A stretch of 64,000 bases of DNA from assembly GCF_963556105.2 (NCBI RefSeq), contig NZ_OY829944.1, positions 1,771,501 to 1,835,500 of the forward strand, written 5' to 3'. The notes beneath the pieces were generated by a model. That model was not told the origin of the DNA. It worked only from the letters and a program-made list of their open reading frames with translations, and ran no database searches. A program made the translations under genes and the position numbers. Origin of the DNA: an uncultured Tolumonas sp. (lineage in GTDB: Bacteria; Pseudomonadota; Gammaproteobacteria; Enterobacterales; Aeromonadaceae). Positions 46,715 to 55,693 of the stretch are shown here, piece after piece. Positions within the stretch are counted from its first letter, which is position 1; every line of letters starts with the position of its first letter.

Positions 46715-46937
46715 CTCTACCTCATCGAATGATTGAGCCACAAAAAAGCCTTTCCATAGACACCTCGTTTTATCATGCCGAATGACGTTTTTGTTAGCAA
46801 ACGAAACCTGATAACTCATGGGGGTATATTTTTTGTGTGCATTTGAGGCAACGAACAACATTGAGTCATTTGAGTTTTCTTTTGTAAAATTAAAGCCTAT
46901 AAATATCAGCGTTTAATGATCATTTGTTGGAAGAATA

Positions 46938-47246
46938 ATGAAAAAAATCGGGTTATTGCTGGTCGGAATGCTGCTTTCAATGTCGGTGTCGGCAGAAGGA
47001 GCAATGCGGTGTGGTAGTTCCATCATTTCAGTTGGGGATACTAAATCAGAAATGTTGATGAAATGTGGCACACCGATAAGCACAGATGTCAAAACAACAG
47101 TAACAAAGAATAATAATGGTACGAAATCAGTCGTTCAAACAGGCGAAATTTTCACCATAGATATGGGAAAAGATAAATTCATGGCACTAGTGACGGTCGA
47201 AAATGGAGTCATTACGCACATTGAAGATGGCCCGCGTAACGAATAA
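46938..47246 (+). CDS. DUF2845-family exported protein
   Basis: 102 aa with a signal peptide (MKKIGLLLVGMLLSMSVSA, cleavage after residue 19). The mature part AMRCGSSIISVGDTKSEMLMKC holds two Cys and the G-D-T-K-x-E-x-x-x-K-C-G-x-P pattern of the family, which occurs in periplasmic proteins of unknown role. GGAAGAA precedes the ATG. Confidence 0.82.
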   Translation: MKKIGLLLVGMLLSMSVSAEGAMRCGSSIISVGDTKSEMLMKCGTPISTDVKTTVTKNNNGTKSVVQTGEIFTIDMGKDKFMALVTVENGVITHIEDGPRNE

Positions 47247-47257
47247 TCAAAACATTA

Positions 47258-47282
47258 CTGGCTGGGATAGATCCTCAGCCAG
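47258..47282. terminator. Hairpin between convergent genes
   Basis: CTGGCTG-GGATAGATCCT-CAGCCAG with an inner GGAT/ATCC pair. No T-run on the plus strand. It may end transcription in both directions. Confidence 0.45.
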
Positions 47283-47312
47283 AATTGGCATTCTAAAGTG
47301 TTTAGCTGAAAT

Positions 47313-47642
47313 TTAATCGACAATAAACAGCTTAGCACCTGTCATAGTGGAGGAACGATGCGCTTCGGCATTATCGGCTATTTGATAGCTCATTCCAGGT
47401 TTAAGAACAAACACTCGACCATCGTCTAATTCAGTGTGAAGTTCGCCTTCAATGCAAAACAAAACATGACCTTTTTTACACCAGTGATCGGCGAGATAAC
47501 CAGGGGAATATTCAACCATTCTGACACGAATATGACCAAATTGTTGGGTATGCCAAAAGGCTGAACCCAATTCTCCTAGATGTGTTGTTGGCGGTATTTC
47601 ACTCCAATTAGTGACACAAAAAGGAAGATGTTGAATATCCAT
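47313..47642 (-). CDS. DHCW-motif cupin-fold protein
   Basis: 109 aa single-domain cupin. The motif DHWCKKGHVLFCIEGEL lies in the first cupin half and FVLKPGMSYQIADNAEAHRS in the second. ATG 47642 after AAGGAG is preferred over the longer frame. The function of the family is unknown; a small-molecule binding or isomerase role is possible. Confidence 0.85.
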   Translation of the reverse strand: MDIQHLPFCVTNWSEIPPTTHLGELGSAFWHTQQFGHIRVRMVEYSPGYLADHWCKKGHVLFCIEGELHTELDDGRVFVLKPGMSYQIADNAEAHRSSTMTGAKLFIVD

Positions 47643-48001
47643 ATCATGAACTCCTTGTGTTGATTTCAATGCAAAAATATCAATGTTAGGTGGTCTAAAA
47701 ATAGTTCTAATGAATCAAAAAAGACGGTAATGTGCTTGGAACATCAAGTCATTAGGCATCATTAAATTTGATTTTCATTCGTCTTCACATCTTTGTTTTC
47801 ATAGTTGAAGTCTGAAATGATGTTCAATCATTGTGATCAAAGCGGCAAAGACGCTTTAAGCTCAGCGCCATGAGCTTTATTGATTAAAATTTTAAACAAT
47901 AAAAATTTTTTTTATGTAATTGTTCCATTTTTAGAGATAGTCAATTCAAGAATGCGTGGTTTATCTCCACATGTCGGCATCGTATTCTAGCTCCAACAAA
48001 A
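47643..48001. other. Intergenic stretch before the CusF-like gene
   Basis: No gene seen. AT-rich with no strong repeat. The right end borders a CRP-like site. Confidence 0.4.
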
Positions 48002-48017
48002 CGTGATGCATTTCACA
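48002..48017. promoter_or_regulatory. Candidate CRP site
   Basis: CGTGA-TGCATT-TCACA fits TGTGA-N6-TCACA in 9 of 10 positions. It lies 60 bases before the CusF-like start. Confidence 0.6.
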
Positions 48018-48076
48018 AAATAAAAAGAAACATGGCTGATGCCGTTTATAAAATGACTATCTGTGGAGTAAAAAAC

Positions 48077-48385
48077 ATGAAAAATACATTCGCTCGTTTG
48101 GCTGCTGTTACTGCATTATCACTGGTTGCACTGTCTTCTCAGGCTGCGGTAGACACCTATAAAGCCCACGGTTCTGTTGTTGCAGTTAATGCAGCAAGCC
48201 AGACAGTGACAGTTAGACAAGATGCCGTATCTGAATTAGGTTGGCCAGCTCGTACCATCACCTACAAAGCTGACGGTAGCAATATTTTGAAAGGTGTGAC
48301 GGCGGGTCAGACTGTTGATGTGCAATTCACCTCAACAAACGCATTTAATGCTGATGCCCACTTTGTAACACCCGTATCCCAATAA
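48077..48385 (+). CDS. CusF-like periplasmic protein with altered metal site
   Basis: 102 aa. Signal peptide about residues 1-22 (MKNTFARLAAVTALSLVALS, then SQA). The mature domain follows the CusF pattern: GSVVAVNAASQTVTVRQDAV, then SELGWPARTITYKADGS. In CusF copper or silver is held by His, Trp and two Met. Here the Trp of LGWPA remains, but the Met positions after WP are Ala-Arg-Thr-Ile and the His is replaced. So copper binding is doubtful. ATG 48077 is chosen after GGAG. Confidence 0.8.
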   Translation: MKNTFARLAAVTALSLVALSSQAAVDTYKAHGSVVAVNAASQTVTVRQDAVSELGWPARTITYKADGSNILKGVTAGQTVDVQFTSTNAFNADAHFVTPVSQ

Positions 48386-48401
48386 TTACGAAAATCTGTC
48401 C

Positions 48402-48434
48402 AAGGGGTTATGTTGTTTGACATAGCCCCTTTTG
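48402..48434 (+). terminator. Intrinsic terminator of the CusF-like gene
   Basis: Stem AAGGGGTTATGT/ACATAGCCCCTT with loop TGTTTG, followed by TTG. Strong 12-pair hairpin. Confidence 0.88.
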
Positions 48435-48813
48435 TATTTCTGGGCCCCTGGCATTTTTTGGGGAAAGTTAGTGTGCAGTTCTATTCTTAGCTCAACGTCA
48501 CGTCTTCATTTATCGAGCGTTCAATGACACTGATTTCATACTCCACTTTCCCCCAAGTAATGGGGGGCTTTTTCGTATGATAAACAATACATATTGGTGT
48601 TGTTAGAGTACATGTAGAGACGAAAGTTATAGCGACCCAGTAACTTAGTACTGGACAAAAGTAATTTAGAGGTACTCTTCTGATTTGGCATGATTAGATG
48701 AGAAAAAGTATCTTAAACGCTTTCAGTTGTCTGCGAATTAATTTGGTTTCAATCTAAAAAAGCCATCATTCAATAATTAAATTGGATGGCTTCTGTATGG
48801 TTTGATTGACCAA
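48435..48813. other. Intergenic stretch with a second hairpin
   Basis: No gene seen. CCCCC-AAGTAAT-GGGGG followed by GCTTTTTC (48550-48573) is a terminator-like hairpin with no visible gene before it, perhaps the end of a small RNA or of a lost gene. The rest is unremarkable. Confidence 0.4.
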
Positions 48814-49959
48814 TTACGGAAGAATCGTTACTTTTTTTGCATTTAGGGTTACGAGAACCACTAATCCAGCGAGTAACCAAAACGCTATTGATAAATCGAA
48901 AATTTGTGCGAGAAAACCTATAGCTGCGGGACCGATGAGTACACCTGCATATCCGAAAGTACTTATCGCTGCAACGGCTAATGGCGGTTGCATGTCTTTT
49001 TGAGTACCGCATCGGCGAAATAATACCGGAACGATATTTGACGCGCCAATACCAATAAATAGGAATCCAATTAAAGAGAATGCCGGTAAAGGAGAAACAA
49101 GTAATATTACAAATCCAACAACTGCAATAACGCCTCCGCCTAATAACACATTGAGATCACCAAATTTACTGACGATCGCATCTCCGGTTAATCTTCCAAT
49201 TGTCATGGTGATAGCAAATAACATGTATGCAACACCGCCTTGGGGATGACCTACTTTACCCGTGCTTGTAATCAAGAGTGCACCCCAGTCTAAAACCGCA
49301 CCTTCAACCAAGAACATGGCGCTAGCCAATAATGCAAGCGTTAGAACTAAGCCCTTGGGAATAATGATTAAAGGTGCTGATTGTTGCGATGTTCTTGAAC
49401 TTAGAAAACCATTCCATGCACAGACCATACAACCAAACATAAACATTGAGCATCCTAAAGCGCTCGTTTTGGCATCTAGCCCGATGGAAAGTAATGCAGT
49501 CATTAAAGCAGCACCAATAAAGCCGCCTACACTAAATAACCCATGAAAACCTGACATGAGCGGTTTGGATGAATCTTTTTCAACCTCAACTGCATGTATG
49601 TTCATGGCAACATCTAAGAGACCAAGCGAGGCACCAAAAAAGAACAAGGTAATCGCTAAACTAGGCGGGGTGTTTATCATTGTTAGTAAGGGGAGACACA
49701 AAGAAAGCCCAATACCTCCGGTTAAAATAATTGGTTTTGCACCAAATCGAGAGGCTAGCATACCGGTTGTCATCATGGCGAACAGCGAACCGATCCCCAG
49801 ACATAGCAACAAAAGACCGAGATGACCGTCGTCGATTGCCAACCTTATTTTAACCAACGGCACTAACGGTGCCCAACATGCGATACCAAATCCCGCTACC
49901 AGAAAGGCGATACGTGTTGATAATCGGCTTGCGGGGGTGTTGCTTATTTCTTTAGTCAT
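48814..49959 (-). CDS. MFS transporter, YbjJ-like
   Basis: A 381-aa, 12-helix major facilitator. GMLASRFGAKPIILTGGIGL is the motif-A region, and GLLDVAMNIHAVEVEKDSS with SGFHGLFSVGGFIGAAL is the block typical of the YbjJ/fucose-permease-like group. It lies 65 bases downstream of a short LacI-type gene on the same strand. Substrate is unknown, presumably a sugar or related metabolite. Confidence 0.9.
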   Translation of the reverse strand: MTKEISNTPASRLSTRIAFLVAGFGIACWAPLVPLVKIRLAIDDGHLGLLLLCLGIGSLFAMMTTGMLASRFGAKPIILTGGIGLSLCLPLLTMINTPPSLAITLFFFGASLGLLDVAMNIHAVEVEKDSSKPLMSGFHGLFSVGGFIGAALMTALLSIGLDAKTSALGCSMFMFGCMVCAWNGFLSSRTSQQSAPLIIIPKGLVLTLALLASAMFLVEGAVLDWGALLITSTGKVGHPQGGVAYMLFAITMTIGRLTGDAIVSKFGDLNVLLGGGVIAVVGFVILLVSPLPAFSLIGFLFIGIGASNIVPVLFRRCGTQKDMQPPLAVAAISTFGYAGVLIGPAAIGFLAQIFDLSIAFWLLAGLVVLVTLNAKKVTILP

Positions 49960-50024
49960 TTTTCATCTAATCCTATAACTGGTGTACATTTGCATTTTTT
50001 AAATTCGTTCACATATCACCGACT

Positions 50025-50639
50025 TTATTGATTGTTAAAATATGAAATGGTTTGGTTAACGCTTTCATTGAGCGGCAAATATTGATGCCTGATTTGATTA
50101 TCAGCAGAATAGACATTTGTGATTAAAAGTGGTTGTTTATCTGTGTATTGAGGGAAGAGCGTTGGTTTTACTTGATAGCTCTCAATAACAACCGTTGGGA
50201 TATCATTTATCTCTGTCAGTTCATTCATCAATGTTGAGTGTGCAAATTTCTCTTTTTCCCTTACAGATAAATAAATGATGCCCTCACAATGTTGTTCAAC
50301 CAATGAGTTTAACCCCGCCGACAGGGAATCAGCATCGCCGTTGTCACGTACTACAAGCAGGGGTTTTTTCAAATCGCACATCTTTTCTAATAACTGAGAA
50401 AGGATTTCTGTGCTCACACAATTCCCCGTCAAACGTTCAGAAACAATGACGCCAATCACGCTATTTCTTTTGGTTGTCAGCGCCCGTGCGAGCAGGTTTG
50501 GGTGATAACCTAATATGTGCATCGCTTCTGATATTTTCGTTTGAATTTCATAGGAAACCGGTAGGCCATTGACGACCCTTGATACACTGGCTTTAGACAC
50601 GCCGACATAATTCGCAACATCCTGCATCGTTACCATCAT
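50025..50639 (-). CDS. LacI-family protein lacking the C-terminal lobe
   Basis: 204 aa. The N-terminal DNA-binding domain is complete (MQDVANYVGVSKASVSRVVN, then GYHPNLLARALTTKRN). The sensor begins (SVIGVIVSERLTGNCVSTEI) but ends near residue 204, where full LacI proteins run to about 335. The stop is clean and no further homologous frame was noted before the next gene. It may be a natural short form or a truncation. ATG 50639 follows AGAGGATT. A large palindrome lies 170 bases upstream. Confidence 0.8.
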   Translation of the reverse strand: MMVTMQDVANYVGVSKASVSRVVNGLPVSYEIQTKISEAMHILGYHPNLLARALTTKRNSVIGVIVSERLTGNCVSTEILSQLLEKMCDLKKPLLVVRDNGDADSLSAGLNSLVEQHCEGIIYLSVREKEKFAHSTLMNELTEINDIPTVVIESYQVKPTLFPQYTDKQPLLITNVYSADNQIRHQYLPLNESVNQTISYFNNQ

Positions 50640-50806
50640 GCAATCCTCTTTCTCCAATTACCTACACGCTTTCGGGTTTTTATCAGCTATCGACGAAGAC
50701 GCTTTGTGATGAGTATACATAAAAGTAAACACATATGAACATCAATGAATCAATGTGATTATTATTTGCTTTCGAGTGTTGACGAGGTAGTTCATTTACG
50801 TTCATA

Positions 50807-50834
50807 CTGATTATGAAAGCGGTTTCATAATCAG
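50807..50834. promoter_or_regulatory. Perfect palindromic operator before the HAD gene
   Basis: CTGATTATGAAA-GCGG-TTTCATAATCAG: twelve perfect pairs around GCGG. The core GAAAGCGGTTTC resembles LacI-family sites, so the short LacI protein encoded to the left is a candidate. It reaches to within 9 bases of the HAD start and overlaps its ribosome site region, so binding should block that gene. Confidence 0.7.
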
Positions 50835-50843
50835 GAAAGCAAA

Positions 50844-51650
50844 GTGATCAAATTAATTATTACCGATATGGATGGCACATTTCTGAACAGCCATGGCGAT
50901 TACAATCGTGAGCTTTTTCAGGATGTTGTGTCGATGATGCGTGAACATGGTGTGAAATTTGCGCCTTGTACCGGCAAACAAGTTGAACGTGTTGAAGAGT
51001 TATTTGGCGAACAGAGCAAAGACTTCTGGATCTTAGGTGACAGCGCCACTCGCATTAAACACCAGGGCGAATATGTCTATCAGTCACTTCTCAACAACAC
51101 TCTGGGGCTTGATATCATCGGTCAATTAGAGGCGATTGAAGGTTCTCATATTGTGATTGCCTGCACCCCTGAATTTGCAGCAATCCGACGCGATACCCCA
51201 GAGCATTTACGAACATTGGTGAGACGTTCATATGCGCAGGTGGAGCTGGTCGATGACTACAAAGATATCGAGTCCGACTTTGTTAAAATTACGGTTTATG
51301 ATGAAAATAAACAGTGCCCGATAATCCGCCCACAGCTATCAGCATTTGATGATCACGCTTATATCGTCGTTTCCGAAGCGGCCTGGATTGATATTGCTAA
51401 CGAGGGTGTTCATAAAGGAACCACCGTTGAAAGATTGCAATCGATCCTTGGCGCGAGTGAAGCTGAAACGATGGTGTTTGGCGATGGTTTCAATGATATC
51501 GAGCTAATGGAACGCGCTCATTTTAGTTTCGCGATGCGCAATGCTTTCGAAGAAACCAAAGCTGCGGCGAATTTCATTACGCGTTCTAATGATGAAGATG
51601 CAGTGATGCACACCATCTTGCAATTCTTGAATCTGCAAAAGAAATGTTAA
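50844..51650 (+). CDS. Cof-type HAD-IIB phosphatase
   Basis: 268-aa sugar-phosphate-type phosphatase of the HAD superfamily. Motif I is LIITDMDGTFLNS (nucleophile Asp), and motif IV VFGDGFNDIELMERA near residue 212. The cap fits type IIB. Start GTG 50844 follows AGGAAAG. Close to E. coli YbjI/YidA-type enzymes; with YbjJ-like transporter nearby, the pair recalls the E. coli ybjI-ybjJ neighbourhood. Substrate unknown. Confidence 0.9.
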   Translation: MIKLIITDMDGTFLNSHGDYNRELFQDVVSMMREHGVKFAPCTGKQVERVEELFGEQSKDFWILGDSATRIKHQGEYVYQSLLNNTLGLDIIGQLEAIEGSHIVIACTPEFAAIRRDTPEHLRTLVRRSYAQVELVDDYKDIESDFVKITVYDENKQCPIIRPQLSAFDDHAYIVVSEAAWIDIANEGVHKGTTVERLQSILGASEAETMVFGDGFNDIELMERAHFSFAMRNAFEETKAAANFITRSNDEDAVMHTILQFLNLQKKC

Positions 51651-51662
51651 CGGATTCATTCT

Positions 51663-51687
51663 GAAGGGCGAATAGTCAACGCCCTTC
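51663..51687. terminator. Hairpin after the HAD gene
   Basis: GAAGGGCG-aatagtcaa-CGCCCTTC, eight pairs, no T-run. May be a weak terminator or transcript stabiliser. Confidence 0.45.
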
Positions 51688-51724
51688 AATCAAACAAAGT
51701 AACAATGTTCTATATGAACAAATA

Positions 51725-51743
51725 TGAACAGGTAACGTGTTCA
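51725..51743. promoter_or_regulatory. Candidate DeoR operator
   Basis: TGAACA-ggtaacg-TGTTCA inverted repeat 34 bases before the DeoR start, with an extra TGAACA at 51714-51719. Likely autoregulation. Confidence 0.5.
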
Positions 51744-51776
51744 TTTATACTGACGCTCAATCGCAATTACTCAAGC

Positions 51777-52553
51777 ATGACCATGGATAAATTTTCGCCC
51801 GAAGAACGTCATCAGTTAATTCTGAATTTGTTGAACTCTCATAACAAAGTGATGGCAACAGATTTAGCGATACAACTCAGTGCGACCGAAGCAACGATCC
51901 GTCGTGATTTGCGTTTTCTTGCCAATGAGGGGCTGTGTAAAAGAATTCATGGTGGCGCACTTTCTCTGGTTCCGCCAACGGGAACACAAGAACAGCGGTT
52001 GGCAAATAATAATTGTGAGAAACAGGCACTAGCGGTTGCGGCTTTATCCATTATTAAAAAGGAACAGGTACTTTTCCTCGATGCCAGCAGCACCCATATG
52101 TTGCTCGCCAGTTTGCTACCTAACGATATTGGGCTGACAGTGGTGACCAATAGCCCCGCGATAGCTACCCGCTTATTGGAACGACAACTTATTAGAACCA
52201 TCCTGATCGGTGGAGAACTAAACTATGCCGTCGGTGGTGCCATTGATATTACGGCTGTCGAAGCATTGAATAAATTCCGCTTTGATCTCTGTTTTATGGG
52301 CGTTTGTGGCTGGTCATCTGAAGCCGGATTTAGTGCAATCTACTATCAGGATGCAGAATTTAAGCGTCATGCGGCCTCGAAAGCCGGTGCAATCGTCGCG
52401 CTGTGTACGGACGATAAAATTGAAGCATTAGCACCTTATCCATTTTTACCATCTGAAAGTTTGGATTATTTGATCTGCTCTCCGAATAACTCTGAATTAA
52501 AAGAATACTTTTCCCAATTAGATTGCACTGTTATTACCAGCAACGCCGTCTGA
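51777..52553 (+). CDS. DeoR-family repressor
   Basis: The N-terminal helix-turn-helix (EERHQLILNLLNSHNKVMAT, then LSATEATIRRDLRFLANEGL, KRIHGGA) and the sugar-phosphate sensor (KEQVLFLDASSTHMLLASLL, VVTNSPAIATRLL, ILIGGELNYAVGGAI) are complete. ATG 51777 (or 51783) is preferred over an upstream start because the palindrome precedes it. Such proteins sense phosphorylated sugars; it probably controls the flanking phosphatase genes. Confidence 0.9.
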   Translation: MTMDKFSPEERHQLILNLLNSHNKVMATDLAIQLSATEATIRRDLRFLANEGLCKRIHGGALSLVPPTGTQEQRLANNNCEKQALAVAALSIIKKEQVLFLDASSTHMLLASLLPNDIGLTVVTNSPAIATRLLERQLIRTILIGGELNYAVGGAIDITAVEALNKFRFDLCFMGVCGWSSEAGFSAIYYQDAEFKRHAASKAGAIVALCTDDKIEALAPYPFLPSESLDYLICSPNNSELKEYFSQLDCTVITSNAV

Positions 52554-52583
52554 CATATAGCCTTATCCTAAAGGAAAATTTGA

Positions 52584-53405
52584 ATGTACGCTGATTACCA
52601 TGTTCATACCGATTTTAGTGATGATTCAGTCCATCAAATGGAAGATGTCATCAAACAAGCGATTTCTTTAGGTATTCAAGAGCTTTGCTTTACTGAACAT
52701 GTTGATCATGGATTAAAACCTCGATCTTCGGAATATCTAAAGGGTGAAATGGATACACGGATGAATTGTCATTATGATAGTTATCTCGCTGAATATTTAC
52801 GCCTCAAGGAAATATATCGCAATGATATTTCGCTGAAATTTGGCATTGAGTTCGGTATCCAGATACATACTATTCCTGAGTTCCAAAAAGATTTTGCAGA
52901 ATACCCTTTTGATTTTGTGATCCTGTCTTGCCATCAAGTCGACGATTTAGAATTCTGGACGCAGGAATTTCAGCAAGGCAAAACGCAGGAAGAATTCCAA
53001 ACCCGCTATTATGAAGAAATCCTGAAAATTGTTCGTGTCTACAAGGACTATAGTGTTCTTGGACATCTCGATATGATTAAGCGCTATGATCATAATGTAG
53101 AGTATCCATTTGATAAGATTAAGAATGTACTAGAACAAATTCTTAAAATTGTTATCGCTGATGACAAAGGTATTGAGATCAACACCTCTAGTTTTAGATA
53201 TAAGTTGCCAGACTTAACGCCTTCCAGAGACATTCTGCGTTTGTATAAAGATTTAGGCGGAAAAATCATTACTTTTGGGTCTGATTCGCATAATGAATCG
53301 CACCTTGGCCATCAAATTGAAGCCGTCAAACAAGAGTTAAAACTACTTGGGTTTGAATCATTCTGCACCTTCGACAAAATGGAACCAACATTTCATCCGC
53401 TGTGA
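52584..53405 (+). CDS. PHP-domain phosphatase, histidinol-phosphatase (HisJ) type
   Basis: 273-aa PHP-family phosphoesterase. Metal-binding blocks: DYHVHTDFSDDS at the start, CFTEHVDHG, then FGIEFGIQ, ILSCHQVDD, LGHLDMIKRY and FGSDSHNESHLG near the end. AAAGGA precedes the ATG, 30 bases after the DeoR stop, so it is likely in one operon with DeoR. It might act on histidinol phosphate or another small phosphate ester. Confidence 0.88.
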   Translation: MYADYHVHTDFSDDSVHQMEDVIKQAISLGIQELCFTEHVDHGLKPRSSEYLKGEMDTRMNCHYDSYLAEYLRLKEIYRNDISLKFGIEFGIQIHTIPEFQKDFAEYPFDFVILSCHQVDDLEFWTQEFQQGKTQEEFQTRYYEEILKIVRVYKDYSVLGHLDMIKRYDHNVEYPFDKIKNVLEQILKIVIADDKGIEINTSSFRYKLPDLTPSRDILRLYKDLGGKIITFGSDSHNESHLGHQIEAVKQELKLLGFESFCTFDKMEPTFHPL

Positions 53406-53564
53406 GCCGTTAATCTATTTTCACTTTTTACCCCCCGATAGCTTAAAGTAGAGGCAGTTAGTTTCATATTCATTATAAAAATGGGTCAATTGATGAACTG
53501 GTTCACTGTAAAAAATAAGTTGGCTAAATGATAATGGGGCAGAAGTGTGTCAGTTCGTTTAACA

Positions 53565-54767
53565 TGTATTAGTCGCGACTTGATCTGACACTTCTGTTTG
53601 AAAAGAAGAGAGTTACCGGTTTTGATATGGGTGTCGAATCCTTAATCAAAACAACCTAGAGGTAACTCTCATGATCCATAGTAACAATCCCGTTATTAAA
53701 CACAAAGCAGGTCTTCTCAATTTGGCAGAAGAGCTGAATAACGTTTCCCGTGCCTGTAAAGTCATAGGCGTATCCAGAGACACCTTCTATCGCTATAAAG
53801 AACTGGTCGAAGAAGGTGGTATCGATGCTTTGCTTGATAAATCTCGACGCGCTCCCAACTTAAAAAATCGCACTGACGATACGACAGAACAAGCTGTCAT
53901 CAATTATGCCATTGAGTATCCGGCACATGGACAACAGCGAACCAGTAATGAACTTCGTAAACAGGGCATCTTCATCTCGGGAAGTGGTGTGCGTTCAGTC
54001 TGGCTACGTCATGATTTAGAGAACTTTAAAAAACGACTTAAGGCGCTGGAACACAAGGTGGCTCAAGACGGTATATTGCTGTCTGACGCTCAAATTGCAG
54101 CGCTGGAACGCAAGCAGCAGGATGATGAAGTCTGTGGCGAAATTGAAACGATGCATCCAGGTTATCTGGGCTCACAGGACACGTTTTATGTTGGCAATCT
54201 AAAAGGTGTCGGAAGAATTTATCAACAAACGTTCGTCGATACCTATTCCAAAGTTGCTTATTGCAAACTGTATACAACAAAAACGCCCATTACAGCCGCC
54301 GACTTGCTGAATGATCGCGTATTACCGTTTTTTGCAGCTCAGAATATTCCGATGCTGCGAATATTGACCGACCGAGGCACGGAATATTGCGGGAAAGTTG
54401 AGCAGCACGATTACCAGTTATATCTGGCCATTAACGATATCGATCATACAAAAACAAAAGCAATGTCCCCGCAGACGAACGGCATTTGCGAACGATTCCA
54501 TAAGACAATCCTTCAGGAGTTTTACCAAGTCACATTCAGGAAAAAGCTGTACAGCGATTTAGATAGTCTTCAGTCAGATCTGGACATCTGGTTGAGCTAT
54601 TACAATAATCAGCGAACCCATCAAGGAAAAATGTGCTGTGGCCGAACACCAATGGAAACGTTTATTGATGGTAAAAAAGTCTGGGAAGAAAAGAATTTGA
54701 ACCAGATTTAATCTGACAGACACCCATTAAAAATCGGTAACTGTCAGATCTTGTCTGAACTAGTACA
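53565..54767 (+). mobile_element. IS481-family insertion sequence, copy 2, complete
   Basis: 1203 bp, same ends as copy 1, flanked by perfect 7-bp duplications TTTAACA at 53558-53564 and 54768-54774. The two copies differ by very few bases, so transposition is recent. Confidence 0.95.
53671..54711 (+). CDS. IS481-family transposase, copy 2
   Basis: 346 aa, same DDE residues and helix-turn-helix as copy 1; residue 32 is Ile where copy 1 has Met (CKVIGVSRD). Expected to be active. Confidence 0.95.
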   Translation: MIHSNNPVIKHKAGLLNLAEELNNVSRACKVIGVSRDTFYRYKELVEEGGIDALLDKSRRAPNLKNRTDDTTEQAVINYAIEYPAHGQQRTSNELRKQGIFISGSGVRSVWLRHDLENFKKRLKALEHKVAQDGILLSDAQIAALERKQQDDEVCGEIETMHPGYLGSQDTFYVGNLKGVGRIYQQTFVDTYSKVAYCKLYTTKTPITAADLLNDRVLPFFAAQNIPMLRILTDRGTEYCGKVEQHDYQLYLAINDIDHTKTKAMSPQTNGICERFHKTILQEFYQVTFRKKLYSDLDSLQSDLDIWLSYYNNQRTHQGKMCCGRTPMETFIDGKKVWEEKNLNQI

Positions 54768-54875
54768 TTTAACATGCCGATAGACAATGAAGCGAGAGCA
54801 GTTATCCCCCGCGTATACGACGAATTGAAAAGAGTTACCCATAGTAAAATGATGGTGGGATAGGCTTTATTTTAT

Positions 54876-55592
54876 CTATTCATTCGACTGACATTCTTCG
54901 ACTAGTTTATCTAGGAACTCATAAAGCTTCTGATTCATCTCATCATAATCATGGCCTAGCAATACTTCCGGCTCATCCACAAAACGATATTCCGCTGCGT
55001 TGCTCAAATCCTCATTTTCAATAAGAAGTGCTACAACTTCTTTGGTTAATTCCATGTGGCATTGAAAACCAAAAACGCGATCACTGTAAGCCACGATTTG
55101 TCTTGGACAGCCTTCACTATAGGCAATGATTGCACATTCAGGTGTTAAACCAGGCATATCATTATGCCAATGGCCAACTTCAAGTACTTCACCAAAGTGA
55201 CTAAATAAAGGATGAATCAAACCGTCGGCGGTCAGTGTAATTGGAAATTTACCGATTTCACGTTCTGAACTATGGTCGTAATGAGCGCCAAGTGCTTCTC
55301 CAATCAGTTGAGACCCCAGACATATCCCGATCACCATTTTCCCTGACTCAATGGCTTTCGAAATAACAGCTTGTTCGCCTTTTGAATCAAAATGAGGGCA
55401 TTGCTGTATGGTTGTTGAGGGTGCTTGTGGGCCTCCCATAACAATTAGCAGATCAAAATCCTCTACCGTTTGTGGAAGTTGCTCGCCTTCATAAACTCTG
55501 GAATAAGAAATGATATATCCATGCGACTCAGCCCAGAACTCGTATGCACCCGGTGCTTCAAAATGTTCATGAATGATGAAATGGATATGCAT
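54876..55592 (-). CDS. Class I glutamine amidotransferase-like protein
   Basis: 238 aa, GMP-synthase-type amidotransferase domain alone. The Cys nucleophile lies in GICLGSQLIGEALG, and the His/Glu pair in FGFQCHMELT. MGGPQAP is the oxyanion strand. A 40-residue C-terminal extension follows. AAGGTAAT precedes the ATG. No synthetase partner is next to it. It may hydrolyse gamma-glutamyl compounds, as do PuuD-like and YfeJ-like proteins. Confidence 0.88.
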   Translation of the reverse strand: MHIHFIIHEHFEAPGAYEFWAESHGYIISYSRVYEGEQLPQTVEDFDLLIVMGGPQAPSTTIQQCPHFDSKGEQAVISKAIESGKMVIGICLGSQLIGEALGAHYDHSSEREIGKFPITLTADGLIHPLFSHFGEVLEVGHWHNDMPGLTPECAIIAYSEGCPRQIVAYSDRVFGFQCHMELTKEVVALLIENEDLSNAAEYRFVDEPEVLLGHDYDEMNQKLYEFLDKLVEECQSNE

Positions 55593-55693
55593 TTTTATTA
55601 CCTTCTATCGCCACAACCTTCCTTTGATGTTATACCAAGACATGGTGACGTATATTATATTAACGGACATAAAACATAGATAAGTCGCCATTA

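Noticed and set aside
48550-48573. Terminator of a small RNA gene
   Set aside because: The hairpin and T-run are good, but no promoter or conserved transcript body could be identified upstream.
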